A DNA stretch of 64,000 nt from Alloalcanivorax marinus (lineage in GTDB: Bacteria > Pseudomonadota > Gammaproteobacteria > Pseudomonadales > Alcanivoracaceae), in assembly GCF_016785095.1 (NCBI RefSeq), contig NZ_JAEKJB010000008.1, forward strand, positions 310,001 through 374,000, read 5' to 3'. A program made the translations under genes and the position numbers. A model generated the notes under the pieces. The model worked only from the letters and a program-made list of their open reading frames with translations. It ran no database searches and had not been told where the DNA came from. Below, piece by piece: positions 8,979 to 16,069 of this stretch; position 1 is the first letter of the stretch, and each line of letters begins with the position of its first letter.

Positions 8979-9398
8979 TCAACCTTGCAGGCGCAACCGC
9001 ACCGAAGCCTCGACATCGCGGGCCACCCGAATCATCGCGGCCACCAGCGATTCGTCAACTTCCAGATGGCCTTCGTACTCAGCCAGATTGCGTTTCCGGT
9101 GGGCTTGGTCCAGCACCCGCCACTGAGCGTTCGGCAAATCCGCCGTGTGCTTGAGACACTGAAAGACCAGATAGCGGCTTTCCGAGCGGTAGCCCTGCAA
9201 GCGAAGGGCGGTAAGCGCCAGCGTATGGGCCGCGTTGTAGGCCAGATCGAAGCGGCTCTCCAGGCTCAGACTTTCCTGCTCGGCATCGGCCAGTCGACGC
9301 TGGCCGGAGAGGAACAGGCCGTTGAGTTCGGCCTCGGCGGGCGGTTCAGGTTTGAGCTGGCCGGTGCGGGCCAGATTCTCCAGAGGATCGGAAGTCAT
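8979..9398 (-). CDS. HEPN-domain protein paired with nucleotidyltransferase
   Basis: The 139-residue helical protein has the HEPN layout: S-R-F-D-L-A-Y-N-A-A-H-T-L-A-L-T-A-L-R at 48-66, and the C-terminal helix motif R-K-R-N-L-A-E-Y at 101-108. The canonical HepT toxin motif RNxxxHxY (Rx4-6H) is not present; a His follows only at 111. It resembles the R-N...Y variant HEPN group. Its start lies inside the 3' end of the upstream nucleotidyltransferase gene (53-bp overlap), so the two are co-translated. Known MNT/HEPN pairs are toxin-antitoxin systems in which the transferase modifies the HEPN protein. Whether this HEPN is an active RNase is uncertain. Confidence 0.8.
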   Translation of the reverse strand: MTSDPLENLARTGQLKPEPPAEAELNGLFLSGQRRLADAEQESLSLESRFDLAYNAAHTLALTALRLQGYRSESRYLVFQCLKHTADLPNAQWRVLDQAHRKRNLAEYEGHLEVDESLVAAMIRVARDVEASVRLRLQG

Positions 9399-10008
9399 CG
9401 GGTAAGCGTCCTTGCAACAGTATCGTGTCCCCTGAAAGCACCTTATGCAGGAACGGATTGCCGTCCCGCAGCCGCTTCTCGAACTCCGCGTTGGTGTACA
9501 ACGTCGGATTAATCGGCCGCCCCAAGGTGCTCTCCACATCGGCCAGCATCCCGTAGGCCGATTCAAGAGTCAGGGTATCGGACACCAGCAGCAGGTCAAT
9601 ATCGCTCGCCGCCGTCGCCCCACCCTTCGCCACCGAGCCGTAGACCAGCGCCAGATCGACGGCCTCCGGAGAGGCCGCCAGCGCCCCCCGCAGCGGCCCT
9701 ACCAGCCCCACGGTCTTGCGAATCAGCCCCACCAGCTCGGCATGGATCGGCGATTCCGGATTGGCCTGGTAGTGCTTCTGATTCCCCACCCGAAACACCC
9801 GGACCAGCCCACTATCGGCCAGCTTCTTCAGCTCCCGCTGCACCCCGCCGGACCCCATGCCCAGCAGGCCGATCACCTCGGCGCCGAAGAAGCTCCGCTC
9901 CGGCTGGCCGAACAGCAGCCCGAGCACCCGCTGCTGGGTGCTGGAGAACAAGGCGTCGGCCAGGGAGAGGCGGCCGGGATTGGTTTCGATACCGTGATTT
10001 ATACCCAT
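9346..10008 (-). CDS. winged-helix plus MNT-type nucleotidyltransferase (antitoxin-like)
   Basis: The 220-residue protein fuses an N-terminal winged helix (about 18-82: TQQRVLGLLFG through GGVQRELKKLADSGLVRVF to N-Q-K-H-Y) to a minimal nucleotidyltransferase with the exact GSx10DxD signature (G124-S125, D136, D138). In MNT/HEPN systems this type of enzyme transfers AMP to the HEPN toxin. The DNA-binding domain suggests it also represses its own operon; four matching dyads lie at and upstream of its start codon, one of them over the ATG. It precedes and overlaps the HEPN gene. Confidence 0.85.
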   Translation of the reverse strand: MGINHGIETNPGRLSLADALFSSTQQRVLGLLFGQPERSFFGAEVIGLLGMGSGGVQRELKKLADSGLVRVFRVGNQKHYQANPESPIHAELVGLIRKTVGLVGPLRGALAASPEAVDLALVYGSVAKGGATAASDIDLLLVSDTLTLESAYGMLADVESTLGRPINPTLYTNAEFEKRLRDGNPFLHKVLSGDTILLQGRLPDDFRSSGESGPHRPAQT

Positions 10009-10086
10009 AATGGGTAACTATAAACCCAATATGAGTATCTTCATATGAGAAAACTCATATTGAGTCCCCAGAACCCCAAATTGGGT
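10003..10086. promoter_or_regulatory. array of four 13-bp dyad operators for the wHTH-nucleotidyltransferase operon
   Basis: Four related dyads of form (A/C)C(C/T)CA-N3-TG(G/A)GT are visible: ACCCATAATGGGT (10003-10015), ACCCAATATGAGT (10024-10036), ACTCATATTGAGT (10053-10065) and CCCCAAATTGGGT (10074-10086). Centres are spaced 21, 29 and 21 bp, so the sites form two pairs, each two helical turns apart. The first covers the start codon at 10008. A possible -10 (TATAGT on the minus strand, 10018-10023) lies between the first two sites. Another half-site ACCCAATA occurs at 10350-10357. Confidence 0.7.
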
Positions 10087-10105
10087 ACCCAGCCAGCAAC
10101 AGCGC

Positions 10106-10339
10106 TCAAACACCGCCCCGCCTACTTCCAGTACAAAGGACAATCGGCTCACGCTCGGTCGCCTCGGTATCGTGCGCCACCTCCGCCCGCAGCCAATAAC
10201 CACGGGACAGGCCGAAGAAACGACACAGCCGCAGATCCGTATCCGCGGTGATGGCGCACTTGCCGGCGACGATATCGCCGATGTGCTGCGCAGGTACGCC
10301 GATTTCCTTGGCGAGGCGATTATTGCGGAAGAGACACAA
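10106..10339 (-). pseudogene. truncated HigA/VapI-type antitoxin remnant
   Basis: The frame encodes the helix-turn-helix core of a HigA-type antitoxin (NRLAKEIGVPAQHIGDIVAG, then A-I-T-A-D-T-D-L-R-L-C-R-F-F-G-L-S and Y-W-L-R). The usual N-terminal 20-25 residues (the H-P-G-E...E-E-F region) are missing, the only available start is a TTG, and the C-terminal tail after E-R-E is not family-like. No HigB toxin is next to it. It is best read as a decayed toxin-antitoxin remnant, distinct from the intact higBA at 12.9-13.5 kb. Confidence 0.75.
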
Positions 10340-10411
10340 ATTATTGCTTACCCAATAGCGATATCGTAAAAGGGATAAAAAAACACTGACAAGGAAAAGT
10401 TGGGGGATGTT

Positions 10412-11220
10412 ATGGCTACTCGAAGAGCCAATATTCTTATTCTGTGCAAGACCTACCCATCACCGAGCAAGCGATACGCTGAAACATCCTGCGTGGCCGG
10501 CATGGAAGAGACCGGGCGCCTGATCCGGCTTTATCCCGTTCCTTTCCGGTTCCTCACCGAGGAGCAGAAATTCAGAAAATGGCAATGGATCAACGCAAGG
10601 ATCGAAAAGACCAGGGACGATCATCGCCCGGAAAGTCATCGCATCTACGTCGACGACCTGGAGCGTCAAGAGCCGCTTTCTACACGCCAAGGCTGGCTAG
10701 AACGCCGGCAAGCGATACAATCAATCCCCATCTTTAGCAGCTTCGATGATCTGGAGCGCGCCCGAGTAGAACAAGACATCTCGCTCGGCTTACTCCGCCC
10801 CAAGAAATTGGTGGAGTTGGAAATTAACCCCACCAAGGAAAAGGACTGGACGGCGGAGGAGCTGGATAAATTGATGCAGCTCCAGAAACAAGGTGAGCTT
10901 TTTCAAGAGACCCGAAGCAGCGTTCGTGTTCTCCAGAAGATCCCCTTTGATTTTCACTACCACTACGAGTGCAAAACCCCGGCGGGACCACAAATTCATA
11001 AGAACAAATCGTGGACTGGGAAGTCTGCGCCCTGTATCGCAAACTCATCGCGCAACACGGGCCGCAAGGCTGGCAAGCACCGTTCCGGGATAAGTTAATG
11101 CGCCAATTGGGCGAAACCGACTTGCTCTTTCTAATGGGCAATATGCACCGGCACAGGCATCAGTGGCTGATCGTCAGCCTGATCTATCCACCTAAAGAGC
11201 CGCAGCAAACTCTTTTCTGA
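10412..11220 (+). pseudogene. conserved hypothetical protein of DUF488 neighbourhood, single-base frameshift
   Basis: The reading starts at an ATG with GGGGGA upstream and runs through LCKTYPSPSKRYAETSC, R-L-I-R-L-Y-P-V-P-F-R and D-D-H-R-P-E-S-H-R-I-Y in one frame up to about 11008. The rest of the protein (V-D-W-E-V-C-A-L-Y-R ... D-L-L-F-L-M-G-N-M-H-R-H ... SLIYPPKEPQQTLF) continues in another frame to the stop at 11218-11220. One missing A in AACAAATC (about 11004-11009) explains it. The intact product would be about 269 residues. I do not recognise a named family. It overlaps the convergent DUF488 gene by 29 bp. A sequencing error is possible. Confidence 0.7.
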
Positions 11221-11653
11221 TCGACAGATGATCGATAGTGAGGCGAGGCTGAATCTTCTGGCTCGCCTCTGCCACCAGGCGACGATGGCAGAAGGTGGCG
11301 TCCGCCTCGAAGCAGATCAGGCAGGAATACGTAGCACGTGACTGATCCACCACTTGATTCAGGGCTGCCTCCTGGCTCTTGATGTAACGCAGAAAGTCCT
11401 TCTCATACCGGGACCAGTCGCCATCAAGCTTATATTGCTCCCGGATCGGCTTGGGGCACCCCAGCTCCCGGATATGGCGGTAGGCAATACCGGCCTCTGC
11501 CAGCTTCTCGGAGAACGCCGTCTTAGAAAAGCCCCGCTTACGGGAAATCGGATACTGGCGCACATCGATGATCTGGTCGACACCGGCGTCTCTGAGACCC
11601 TGCACGAAGGCCTCGATATCAACACCTTCATAACCGGCGGTGTAGAGCAACAT
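11192..11653 (-). CDS. DUF488 family protein
   Basis: The 153-residue protein shows the DUF488 hallmarks: L-L-Y-T-A-G-Y-E-G near the N-terminus, I-D-V-R-Q-Y-P-I-S-R-K-R-G-F-S-K, then G-I-A-Y-R-H-I-R-E-L-G, and a cysteine-containing L-I-C-F-E-A-D-A-T-F-C-H-R-R-L-V-A. The C...C-H-R pair suggests a metal- or thiol-based active site. The start MLLYTAGYEG at 11653 is chosen over a longer frame. The biochemical role of DUF488 is not settled. Its position between a frameshifted partner and a modification-dependent nuclease gene hints at a defence role, which is inference. Confidence 0.88.
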   Translation of the reverse strand: MLLYTAGYEGVDIEAFVQGLRDAGVDQIIDVRQYPISRKRGFSKTAFSEKLAEAGIAYRHIRELGCPKPIREQYKLDGDWSRYEKDFLRYIKSQEAALNQVVDQSRATYSCLICFEADATFCHRRLVAEASQKIQPRLTIDHLSIRKEFAAAL

Positions 11654-11791
11654 AGTATTTACCTGCGGAATGACAGCACTTCTGGCAGAGCATTGTCCAT
11701 GGGCCAACGGCCCCTGTCCATGTCCGATCTCTTACCCCGCAAGCCGCCGAGAGTTACGCTCATGAGCCGGAGAGCCGAGATTCTGCGAAGT

Positions 11792-12616
11792 TTACGACGC
11801 ACCCTCAGCAGCTTTTGCAATCTGTACCAGCCGGGCATTAAAGCTCACCGCATCCCTGGCGTAATGGGCCCGCCGATGACAATTCGGACATAGCGCAATC
11901 ACGTTCTCGGGGTGGTCAGGCCCACCATCGGCCACACGGTGAAGATGGTGACACTCAAGATAAGGACCTTGTGACGAGGAAAACGGCGCCGGCTGGGCAC
12001 AGCCCTCGCAATAGCCTTTGGCACGCCCCAATGCATAGCGTCGAATAGCTTCCGCCCGGTAGTAGGCAACTCGCATTCGAGTCTGTGGCTCGACGGTGCT
12101 AACGGCCTTCGGAAGCGCCGCATCCCGAAGCTGCGTCAGCGAATAGCGCTTCAGCCTATCTGTATCGCCCGGGTCGTAGAGCGGCCGCGCCTCCCGCACC
12201 AACGTGGAAGGAGGCGACGAATTCACATCGAGATGAAACACCAAGGCCTGACGCAGCTCGCCATGCCGGTCAAGACGCTCTTCCTGGTGGTAACCAATGC
12301 AGTCCGCCTGACCGATATAACGAACGTACCCACGGCGCGTGTATTCGAAGAGGTGCAACGTCTTACCATCTTGCTGATGATGAGCAATGGCGCGATTGCC
12401 GCCGGTGAACGCCATGTCCCCGACTTGCCCCGCCCCGGTGTAGAAGAACACGCCCTCTTTGAATTCGTCCGTGTAACCGTGCCGACCGCCGGTCTCTGAA
12501 ATGAACAGGAACACGTAGGGAGCGTTCTTTGGCGTGGAAATACCGCCTTGCTGCTGCCCGCCATACACCTCATGGATCTGCGAACGGCGGTGATACTCCT
12601 TCCCCACTTCAAACAC
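11792..12616 (-). CDS. McrA-like HNH endonuclease with SRA-like N-terminal domain (putative type IV restriction)
   Basis: The roughly 274-residue protein has an N-terminal domain with R-S-Q-I-H-E-V-Y-G-G-Q-Q-Q-G-G-I, then Y-T-G-A-G-Q-V-G-D-M and G-N-R-A-I-A-H-H, a pattern I associate with the SRA-like base-reading domain of ScoMcrA-type enzymes. The C-terminus is a clear HNH nuclease: C-E-G-C, L-E-C-H-H-L-H-R-V-A-D-G-G, N-V-I-A-L-C-P-N-C-H-R-R-A-H. It should cleave DNA carrying modified bases. I prefer a GTG at 12616 (GGGGAA upstream); the frame is also open from a TTG at 12634. No methyltransferase gene is near, as expected for type IV. Confidence 0.82.
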   Translation of the reverse strand: MFEVGKEYHRRSQIHEVYGGQQQGGISTPKNAPYVFLFISETGGRHGYTDEFKEGVFFYTGAGQVGDMAFTGGNRAIAHHQQDGKTLHLFEYTRRGYVRYIGQADCIGYHQEERLDRHGELRQALVFHLDVNSSPPSTLVREARPLYDPGDTDRLKRYSLTQLRDAALPKAVSTVEPQTRMRVAYYRAEAIRRYALGRAKGYCEGCAQPAPFSSSQGPYLECHHLHRVADGGPDHPENVIALCPNCHRRAHYARDAVSFNARLVQIAKAAEGAS

Positions 12617-12846
12617 TGTGCTTCCCCAAGCCAATCGAACTGCCTAGACGCGCAGGCCAAAGCCAGAGCGTCGACGACTATTGTTCGCCAGGGATCATAA
12701 CGGGTATGCGCTCTTGGTTGCAGCCTTGCAAAGGGCAGAAATCAAGGGATCGATGAAAAGATCTAAGGGTACAGAGTGACAGGAGAGCGTTAAAACGGCC
12801 GTAAAGCGAGGCGGGTATCTGAGCGACCCTTCACTGGCGCTTAGGG

Positions 12847-12874
12847 GGAGGCGGCCACGAAGTGGCCCGCCTCC
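12847..12874 (-). terminator. hairpin downstream of higA
   Basis: GGAGGCGG and CCAC pair with GTGG and CCGCCTCC around a GAA loop. It lies just past the higA stop on the minus strand. No strong U-run follows, so the termination efficiency is uncertain. The rest of the 280-bp gap between higA and the HNH gene shows no gene. Confidence 0.5.
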
Positions 12875-12896
12875 GCCGTTCAGGTCTGTATGAGCG

Positions 12897-13214
12897 TCAA
12901 GCCGCGACTAATGAACGGGCCACACTGAGCTTGGCCGCCAGCGTTTCGCTGTGCTTGGCCAGCCACATGTCGTTGAGTAGCTGCAAGTTGAGCCAGAACT
13001 CCGGCGTGGTGCCCAGTACTTTAGCAAGCAGGAAAGCCGTTTCAGCGGTGACGCCGCGGCGGTTACCGCAGAGCTCGTTAACTGTTTTCCGGCCCACGCC
13101 CATTGCCTTAGCGAGTTCGCCTTGGGTAACCCCCAAGGGTTCAAGAAACTCTTCTTTGAGCATCAAACCAACACTCGTGGGTTGATGCGCCGGGATCCTC
13201 AATGCTTCAGCCAT
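12897..13214 (-). CDS. higA: HigA antitoxin
   Basis: The 105-residue protein has the HigA arrangement P-T-S-V-G-L-M-L-K-E-E-F-L-E-P-L-G-V-T-Q-G-E-L-A-K-A-M-G-V, followed by the recognition helix region G-R-K-T-V-N-E-L-C-G-N-R-R-G-V-T and the E-F-W-L-N-L-Q turn. It neutralises HigB and represses the operon by DNA binding. The ATG at 13214 has GAGGT 6 nt upstream. It lies 19 bp after the higB stop, giving the toxin-first order typical of higBA. Confidence 0.92.
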   Translation of the reverse strand: MAEALRIPAHQPTSVGLMLKEEFLEPLGVTQGELAKAMGVGRKTVNELCGNRRGVTAETAFLLAKVLGTTPEFWLNLQLLNDMWLAKHSETLAAKLSVARSLVAA

Positions 13215-13233
13215 AACGCACCTCATTTTCTCG

Positions 13234-13524
13234 TCACCGGTAGGTATGTGGGTCCAGATAGAGACCTCGGGCCTCACCATGGTCCCACTGAAAGACCAGC
13301 CGGTATTGCTTGTTGACTCTGATTGAGCACCATCTCTTCAACTTACCGCTCAAGTGCTCAAACTTATTGCCGGGAGGAACCATAAGATCCTTCTCTCCCT
13401 TTGCGGCATGGATGATTTGAAGCTTTCGCCTTAACGCACTCTCTATGTTGCTGGGAATATGCCGTGTTGATTGACCACCAAAGTAATAGTCATCCAACCA
13501 CTGATCTCTGAACTCACTGATCAC
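13234..13524 (-). CDS. higB: HigB toxin (RelE-superfamily mRNA interferase)
   Basis: The 96-residue protein begins MISEFRDQWLDDYYFGG and contains I-P-S-N-I-E-S-A-L-R-R-K-L-Q-I-I-H-A-A, L-S-G-K-L-K-R-W-C-S-I-R-V-N-K-Q-Y-R-L-V-F-Q-W and the terminal Y-L-D-P-H-T-Y, matching HigB toxins that cut ribosome-bound mRNA. It starts with GTG. It is the first gene of a toxin-antitoxin operon with higA; the promoter lies almost directly against the start codon. Confidence 0.92.
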   Translation of the reverse strand: MISEFRDQWLDDYYFGGQSTRHIPSNIESALRRKLQIIHAAKGEKDLMVPPGNKFEHLSGKLKRWCSIRVNKQYRLVFQWDHGEARGLYLDPHTYR

Positions 13525-13529
13525 GACGA

Positions 13530-13558
13530 ATTGTACCCTGTATCGCTACATGCTACAA
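13530..13558 (-). promoter_or_regulatory. higBA promoter and operator candidate
   Basis: On the minus strand TTGTAG (13553-13558) and TACAAT (13530-13535) are separated by 17 bp. The interval contains TGTA...TACA dyad symmetry typical of HigA operators. The -10 box ends only 5 nt before the GTG at 13524, so transcription would begin at about the start codon and the higB message may be leaderless. Confidence 0.6.
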
Positions 13559-13744
13559 GCCAGGATACTCGTTGCCTATGGGCCGATCCCTGGCTCCCCC
13601 AGTTCGCATCCTATTGTTTTTGATCGCCTTTATTGGTGGCAGCAGTAAAGCCAGACCAATGTCCTTACCCAGCCCAGCAGAACATACTGGCCGGTAAACG
13701 CAACCCTTGAAGGAGGACGCCCGGCGACACAAGCTTGCTGGAAA

Positions 13745-13768
13745 GCCGCCGCCCGGCAAGGCGGCGGC
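13745..13768 (-). terminator. GC-rich hairpin downstream of the SymE-like gene
   Basis: GCCGCCGCC pairs with GCGGCGGC around a 7-nt loop; on the minus strand it is followed by a short TTTC. It lies 12 bp past the symE stop. The remaining sequence to higB (13559-13744) shows no gene. Confidence 0.45.
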
Positions 13769-13779
13769 GCGGGCGGCGG

Positions 13780-14073
13780 TCAGGCGCCGGAGGGCTCTGG
13801 GGCCGCCGAGATCACCAGGCGGCCTTCGCTGACTTCCACCTCCAATTGGGTGCCGACGACGAAGCCGGCCTCGGCGAGCCAATAGCCCTTTACGTGGACC
13901 CAGGGCACCGGTGGCTTGGGCGGTCGGCTTAGGTGGAGATACAGAGGGCCGCCGGACGAGTAGTACTGGCCGGGGTGGACCTTGAGGTGGCGAATATAGG
14001 GAAATTCGCGGTTGGGTTTGGGGGTTTCGCTTTTACCCACGCGGGCGCGTGGCTTATGATTGCGAGCAGCCAT
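13780..14073 (-). CDS. symE: SymE-like toxin (type I addiction module toxin family)
   Basis: The 97-residue protein ends in the SymE pattern: V-P-W-V-H-V-K-G-Y-W-L-A-E-A-G-F-V-V-G, then L-E-V-E-V-S-E-G-R-L-V-I, an AbrB-like swapped-hairpin fold, with a basic N-terminus (RNHKPRARVGK). E. coli SymE is an SOS-induced RNA-binding or cleaving toxin controlled by the antisense RNA SymR. The ATG has GGAG 7 nt upstream. I see no clear LexA box, but a strong hairpin lies in the 5' region. Confidence 0.8.
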   Translation of the reverse strand: MAARNHKPRARVGKSETPKPNREFPYIRHLKVHPGQYYSSGGPLYLHLSRPPKPPVPWVHVKGYWLAEAGFVVGTQLEVEVSEGRLVISAAPEPSGA

Positions 14074-14104
14074 GATGGACTCCGTATCAGTCTGTTGTGG
14101 TTAG

Positions 14105-14136
14105 CTGCCTTCGGGTGTTGCCGCACCCGGAGGCAG
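14105..14136. other. strong hairpin between DUF6119 and symE
   Basis: CTGCCTTCGGGTG and CACCCGGAGGCAG form a near-perfect 13-bp stem around a TTGCCG loop. It lies in the symE leader and just past the DUF6119 stop. No U-run follows on either strand. It may be a weak terminator, a translation-blocking leader structure, or part of a SymR-like antisense RNA. Confidence 0.5.
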
Positions 14137-14183
14137 TGTCTTCATGCTCTCACACCACCCAAAGAAAACAAAATAACTTATAG

Positions 14184-15917
14184 TTATTTTCCTTCCCTTT
14201 CTTCCACATGCTTCGTCACATGGACCGGAATCATACTCATATTAACAAATTGATACTTGTTCAAATTTATCAATCGCTCATAAGTTAACTTAATCTCGTA
14301 CTTTGCCATCAGCGGCAAATCATTTTTTAAGGGCTTCGAGCCAGTTTGGTCATAGAGAATCCATAACCGAACACCATAATCCTTTCCGTTAACATCCTTT
14401 ATGCTTCCACCAACCCTATCAAGAATCTCGTCTTTATAATCATAACCAGATTCACCTATATGCCCCCTTATCTCATCAAGAAAAACTTGATCAGAAAGAA
14501 AGAATTGGCAGTAAAACCTAGCCTGTGAAAAGAGATAATTCAGGGAGCTGGAACCACCGTATCTCTTCACATGCGTTATATATATAACATCATCATCCAT
14601 CTCAAGGATGTCGCAAAATTCCTTATCTTTCTTACTACCACCAATCTTCAACTTGGCCTGATCAAACTTCACAGCAAATATATTTTTCTTACAATACTCG
14701 CTGTTAAAAATCGCCTCTTTATTCTTCTTGTCTTCTTCGTCAAATATATCAATCCACTTATATTCATCATCGACCTCGACCTCCTGGAGCTCGATCTCTA
14801 TAAAATCTTCTATAGATTGATAAAAATCAGAATCAATCTTTCTCCACCTTCCATCAAAGAGAAAATAACAATCCCCATCAACCTCTATATCGACCACAAT
14901 GCATGAGTACAAGAACCAAAATTTATATCCTAGTATCGCATCTTCATCATGTGAATAAGCGTATATCTTTTTTCTCTTTAGGGAATCAGCAGAAAGCTGA
15001 TCAACATCAATGGCTTTCTCACTCCAAAGATGAGAGACCTCTATGTAGGAGTGTATCCTGTTATTTCTTTTACTATTGGCAGAGTATGAAAAACTATATT
15101 CATCTTCAGGAATAAACTCTGGAATCGCCAAATGCATCCTATCAACATCTCTATTTTTGATCTTTTCAATCAATAATTCATCAAGCCTCCCAATCATTTC
15201 TTCTTGCACGTCTTGGAAGTTTGGATAATTAGGGAAAAGCTCCTTATATTCATCAGAGCGATAATTATCCAGAAAATTTCGCGCATACCCGATCATTGTT
15301 TCCCAATCGATCTTGTCATCACCAATAACTTTTACGGTAAGGCTATCTTTACCTTGCAAAGTAACTCGATTATTATCTTTTAGATGCGCGGACATAAACT
15401 CTAAGTATTCCGACTCCTCCATACCTATCGTTGAAGACTCCGAGGGCCTACTCAAACTTCTGCTTATACTTTTAGTGTCGACCGTTCTGTGACTGGACCT
15501 GGTCTGACGGATCTCTTTATTTCCACACATATTCATTGCGGTAATAATACCGAAATCTGGCTCGCAATTGAGCTTTTCCAGCCAACTAGCCCCATGCACA
15601 CCGAAGCACGCCGCGAGCACCCTGTCATTTATACTAATAAGCAGCAACCCGCTAGGGCGCATTACGCTTGTTGGGAAGTTTATTTTATCGCTTTCATCTT
15701 CAATCTTTTCATTTATGAAATCCAACCAGGCCGGATTCTTACTGTCATTCTTCCTAATATTCCCACAGAAGAATCTAACGAAAACCCCATCCAACTCGAT
15801 ATCTCTTATTTTGAAGTTTTCGGTCTCCCCCGGGATTTTCTTTTCCTTGACTATAGATTTAAAATCTTGCCCCTCTTTACCCAAAAAAAATGAAATTTTG
15901 GCTATTTGCTTATCCAT
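14184..15917 (-). CDS. DUF6119 / TIGR04141-like sporadically distributed protein, horizontally acquired
   Basis: The 577-residue protein starts at an ATG with AAGGAG upstream. Its base composition is strikingly AT-rich against GC-rich neighbours. I recognise the TIGR04141 (DUF6119) pattern from the C-terminal core: K-F-D-Q-A-K-L-K-I-G-G, E-F-C-D-I-L-E-M, I-Y-I-T-H-V-K-R-Y-G-G-S-S-S-L-N-Y-L-F-S-Q-A. The H449-V-K451...S-S stretch is the strongest conserved block and could be catalytic (inference). There is no signal peptide or membrane segment. No function is established for the family. Its company here (toxin-antitoxin modules, type IV nuclease) suggests a defence or conflict role. Confidence 0.78.
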   Translation of the reverse strand: MDKQIAKISFFLGKEGQDFKSIVKEKKIPGETENFKIRDIELDGVFVRFFCGNIRKNDSKNPAWLDFINEKIEDESDKINFPTSVMRPSGLLLISINDRVLAACFGVHGASWLEKLNCEPDFGIITAMNMCGNKEIRQTRSSHRTVDTKSISRSLSRPSESSTIGMEESEYLEFMSAHLKDNNRVTLQGKDSLTVKVIGDDKIDWETMIGYARNFLDNYRSDEYKELFPNYPNFQDVQEEMIGRLDELLIEKIKNRDVDRMHLAIPEFIPEDEYSFSYSANSKRNNRIHSYIEVSHLWSEKAIDVDQLSADSLKRKKIYAYSHDEDAILGYKFWFLYSCIVVDIEVDGDCYFLFDGRWRKIDSDFYQSIEDFIEIELQEVEVDDEYKWIDIFDEEDKKNKEAIFNSEYCKKNIFAVKFDQAKLKIGGSKKDKEFCDILEMDDDVIYITHVKRYGGSSSLNYLFSQARFYCQFFLSDQVFLDEIRGHIGESGYDYKDEILDRVGGSIKDVNGKDYGVRLWILYDQTGSKPLKNDLPLMAKYEIKLTYERLINLNKYQFVNMSMIPVHVTKHVEEREGK

Positions 15918-15987
15918 CCTGGCTCCTTATTATTTTTGCCTCTCTGGCAGAAAGAGCCAAACCAGCTCTTAAGTAAGTTTTTAGCAC

Positions 15988-16016
15988 AAAAAAAGGCCGC
16001 CCCAAAAGGAGCGGCC
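15988..16016 (-). terminator. intrinsic terminator of the paa operon
   Basis: On the minus strand GGCCGCTCC pairs with GGGGCGGCC around TTTT (15995-16016, one mismatch), followed by a run of T (15988-15994). It lies 54 bp past the paaZ stop and marks the border between the paa operon and the AT-rich island gene. Confidence 0.8.
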
Positions 16017-16069
16017 ATCACCAAGGAAGCCTGAATTTAAAGAGTAAGGACTAACTCACCACATGGCGG

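Noticed and set aside
10018..10203. 61-codon minus-strand open frame
   Set aside because: It lies across the operator array and has no family-like sequence.
10990..11012. Programmed -1 frameshift in the DUF488-neighbour gene
   Set aside because: GAACAAATCG is not a canonical slippery heptamer and no downstream stimulatory structure is evident; a one-base loss is simpler.
13553..13882. 109-codon minus-strand open frame overlapping symE
   Set aside because: It overlaps the SymE-like gene in another frame and covers a terminator-like hairpin; no motifs.
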